From Prevotellaceae bacterium (lineage in GTDB: Bacteria; Bacteroidota; Bacteroidia; Bacteroidales; Paludibacteraceae), in contig JACJXJ010000004.1 of the NCBI GenBank assembly GCA_020636695.1, positions 1-64,000 of the forward strand: a stretch of DNA of 64,000 nucleotides, given 5' to 3'. The notes beneath the pieces are model-generated. The model saw only the letters and a list, made by a program, of their open reading frames with translations, did not search any database and was not told the DNA's origin. The translations under genes and the position numbers were made by a program. The number at the start of each line of letters is the position of its first letter. Position 1 is the first letter of the stretch. This document shows, piece after piece, positions 62,881 through 64,000 of this stretch.

Positions 62881-64000
62881 ATGATACGTAAATTTGATTT
62901 TTTGATTGTTGGTAGTGGTATCGCAGGTATGAGTTTCGCACTCAAAGTGGCGAATAAAGGAAAAGTAGCCATTCTTTGTAAAACCACGTTGGACGAAGCC
63001 AACACCGCGTTGGCACAAGGTGGCATTTCGTCGGTAACCAACACGGTGGTGGACAATTACGAAAAACACATACAGGACACGCTCATCGCTGGCGATGGCA
63101 TTTGCGACCTGAAAGCGGTAGAAAAAGTGGTAAAAAATGCGCCCGCACAAATTAAACAGTTGCTCGAATGGGGCGTGGATTTCGACAAAACGCCCGACGG
63201 CGCGTTCGATTTACACAAAGAAGGCGGACACTCCGAATTTCGTATTCTGCATCACAAAGATTCTACGGGCGCCGAAATTCAACAAAGTTTAATCGAACGG
63301 ATTCAATCGCACCCCAATATTACGGTGTTTGATCACCATTTTGCGATAGATATTCTCACACAACATCATTTGGGCGAGTGTGACGCCATTCGAATATCAG
63401 TGTTGGTATTTGTATACTTACACGAAATCGTAATGACGGTATTTTGTTAAGTGACATGTTGGCTGACGGCGTGTATATGAAACTACGACTAATCCACTCG
63501 TTGCTACAGGCGACGGCATTGCCATGGTGCATCGCGCTCGTGGTGTGATTCGCGATATGGAATTTGTACAATTCCACCCAACAGCATTCTTCCATCCAGG
63601 CGTTCATCCTTCGTTTTTAATTACCGAAGCCATGCGTGGTTATGGTGCGGTGTTACGTACCAAAAAAGGCGAAGAATTTATGCACAAATACGACCAACGT
63701 GGTTCGTTAGCGCCTCGTGATATTGTGGCGCGCGCCATCGATACGGAGATGAAATTGGCAGGAACCGACCACGTTTACCTCGACGTCACGCATAAATCGG
63801 CCGAAGAGACGAAAAAACATTTCCCCATGATTTATGAAAAATGTCTGTCGTTCGGTGTCGATATTACGAAACAATACATTCCTGTAGCACCAGCAGCGCA
63901 CTATTTGTGTGGTGGCATTGTGGTAGATGAACATGGCAAAACCAGCATCAACCGCTTATATGCAGCCGGCGAATGTTCGTGCACCGGTTTACATGGTGCT
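62881..64000 (+). CDS. nadB: L-aspartate oxidase (apparent frameshifts; 3' end beyond window)
   Basis: NadB oxidises aspartate to iminoaspartate, the substrate of NadA. The FAD motif is FLIVGSGIAGMSFALKVANKG, followed by ALAQGGISSVT, GVDFDKTPDGAFDLHKEGGHSEFRILHHKDSTG, then, after a damaged stretch at about 63380-63490, NPLVATGDGIAMVHRARG, EFVQFHPTAFFHP, FLITEAMRGYGAVL, DQRGSLAPRDIVARAID and YIPVAPAAHYLCGGIVVDEHG, ending at RLYAAGECSCTGLHGA at the window edge. In the damaged stretch bases also appear to be missing around the expected GG-rich motif before TTTNP. Confidence 0.93.

Overview
The window is AT-rich bacterial chromosome, almost certainly from the phylum Bacteroidota and probably the order Bacteroidales. 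Three things support this. Many genes and all three tRNAs are preceded by the Bacteroidota promoter element TAnnTTTG. There are GldA-type ABC, DUF4831, DUF5063 and TonB-receptor genes and a nuclease with a type IX secretion sorting tail. The gene orders ruvB-flippase and prephenate dehydratase-aminotransferase-DAHP synthase/chorismate mutase-prephenate dehydrogenase are typical of Bacteroidales. The content is mostly housekeeping; no insertion sequence, prophage, rRNA or CRISPR array was seen.

Layout. 0-1 kb: the start of a type I restriction-modification methyltransferase (hsdM), cut by the left edge. 1-2.2 kb: ribH and a TPR membrane protein. 2.4-5 kb: coupled CYTH, thioredoxin-fold lipoprotein and queG genes. 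5-8.2 kb: recA, bcp and a sugar MFS carrier. 8.2-12.5 kb: HD protein, T9SS nuclease, smpB, YeiH exporter, tRNA-Thr. 12.5-18.2 kb: the rod-shape operon mreB-mreC-mreD-mrdA-rodA. 18.3-21.8 kb: ABC ATPase, ruvB, flippase. 21.9-26.2 kb: tRNA-Gln followed by the aromatic amino acid operon. 26.2-31.9 kb: envelope, rRNA methylation and metal transport genes, with two tandem putative small RNA genes near 27.6 and 28.1 kb. 32-35 kb: an ECF sigma module, tRNA-Cys and a split 5'-nucleotidase. 35-46 kb: rubrerythrin, UvrD/PcrA helicase, TonB receptor, a chain-length-like protein, rhomboid, uvrA, DUF4831. 46-51 kb: nadA, the KDO genes kdsA and kpsF with a GH16-like gene, and a LOG protein. 51-56 kb: NfnAB-type flavoproteins, a LolD-like ATPase, TcdA, and a split chromate-type transporter. 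56-64 kb: gyrB, two small exported proteins, htpG, a decayed ORF, and nadB cut by the right edge.

The most interesting element is at 22.07-22.22 kb. Between tRNA-Gln and the prephenate dehydratase gene lies a 21-codon leader peptide with an unbroken run of eight Tyr/Phe codons. A 10-base segment at its end is repeated exactly in the 3' arm of a following intrinsic terminator, so both copies can pair with the same middle segment. This is a complete textbook transcription attenuator for the Phe/Tyr operon, and it appears to be co-transcribed with tRNA-Gln. Second in interest is the tandem pair of about 75-nt RNA genes, which share a promoter with identical spacing, a 44-nt identical body and a terminator hairpin.

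A caution applies to the right half. From about 32 kb, and densely from 38 kb, many normally intact genes (uvrD, kdsA, kpsF, gyrB, htpG, nadB, nfnA/B and others) carry single-base frameshifts. Several are losses inside short homopolymers. Sequencing or assembly error is the simplest explanation; these genes are annotated across the shifts with the shift positions given.
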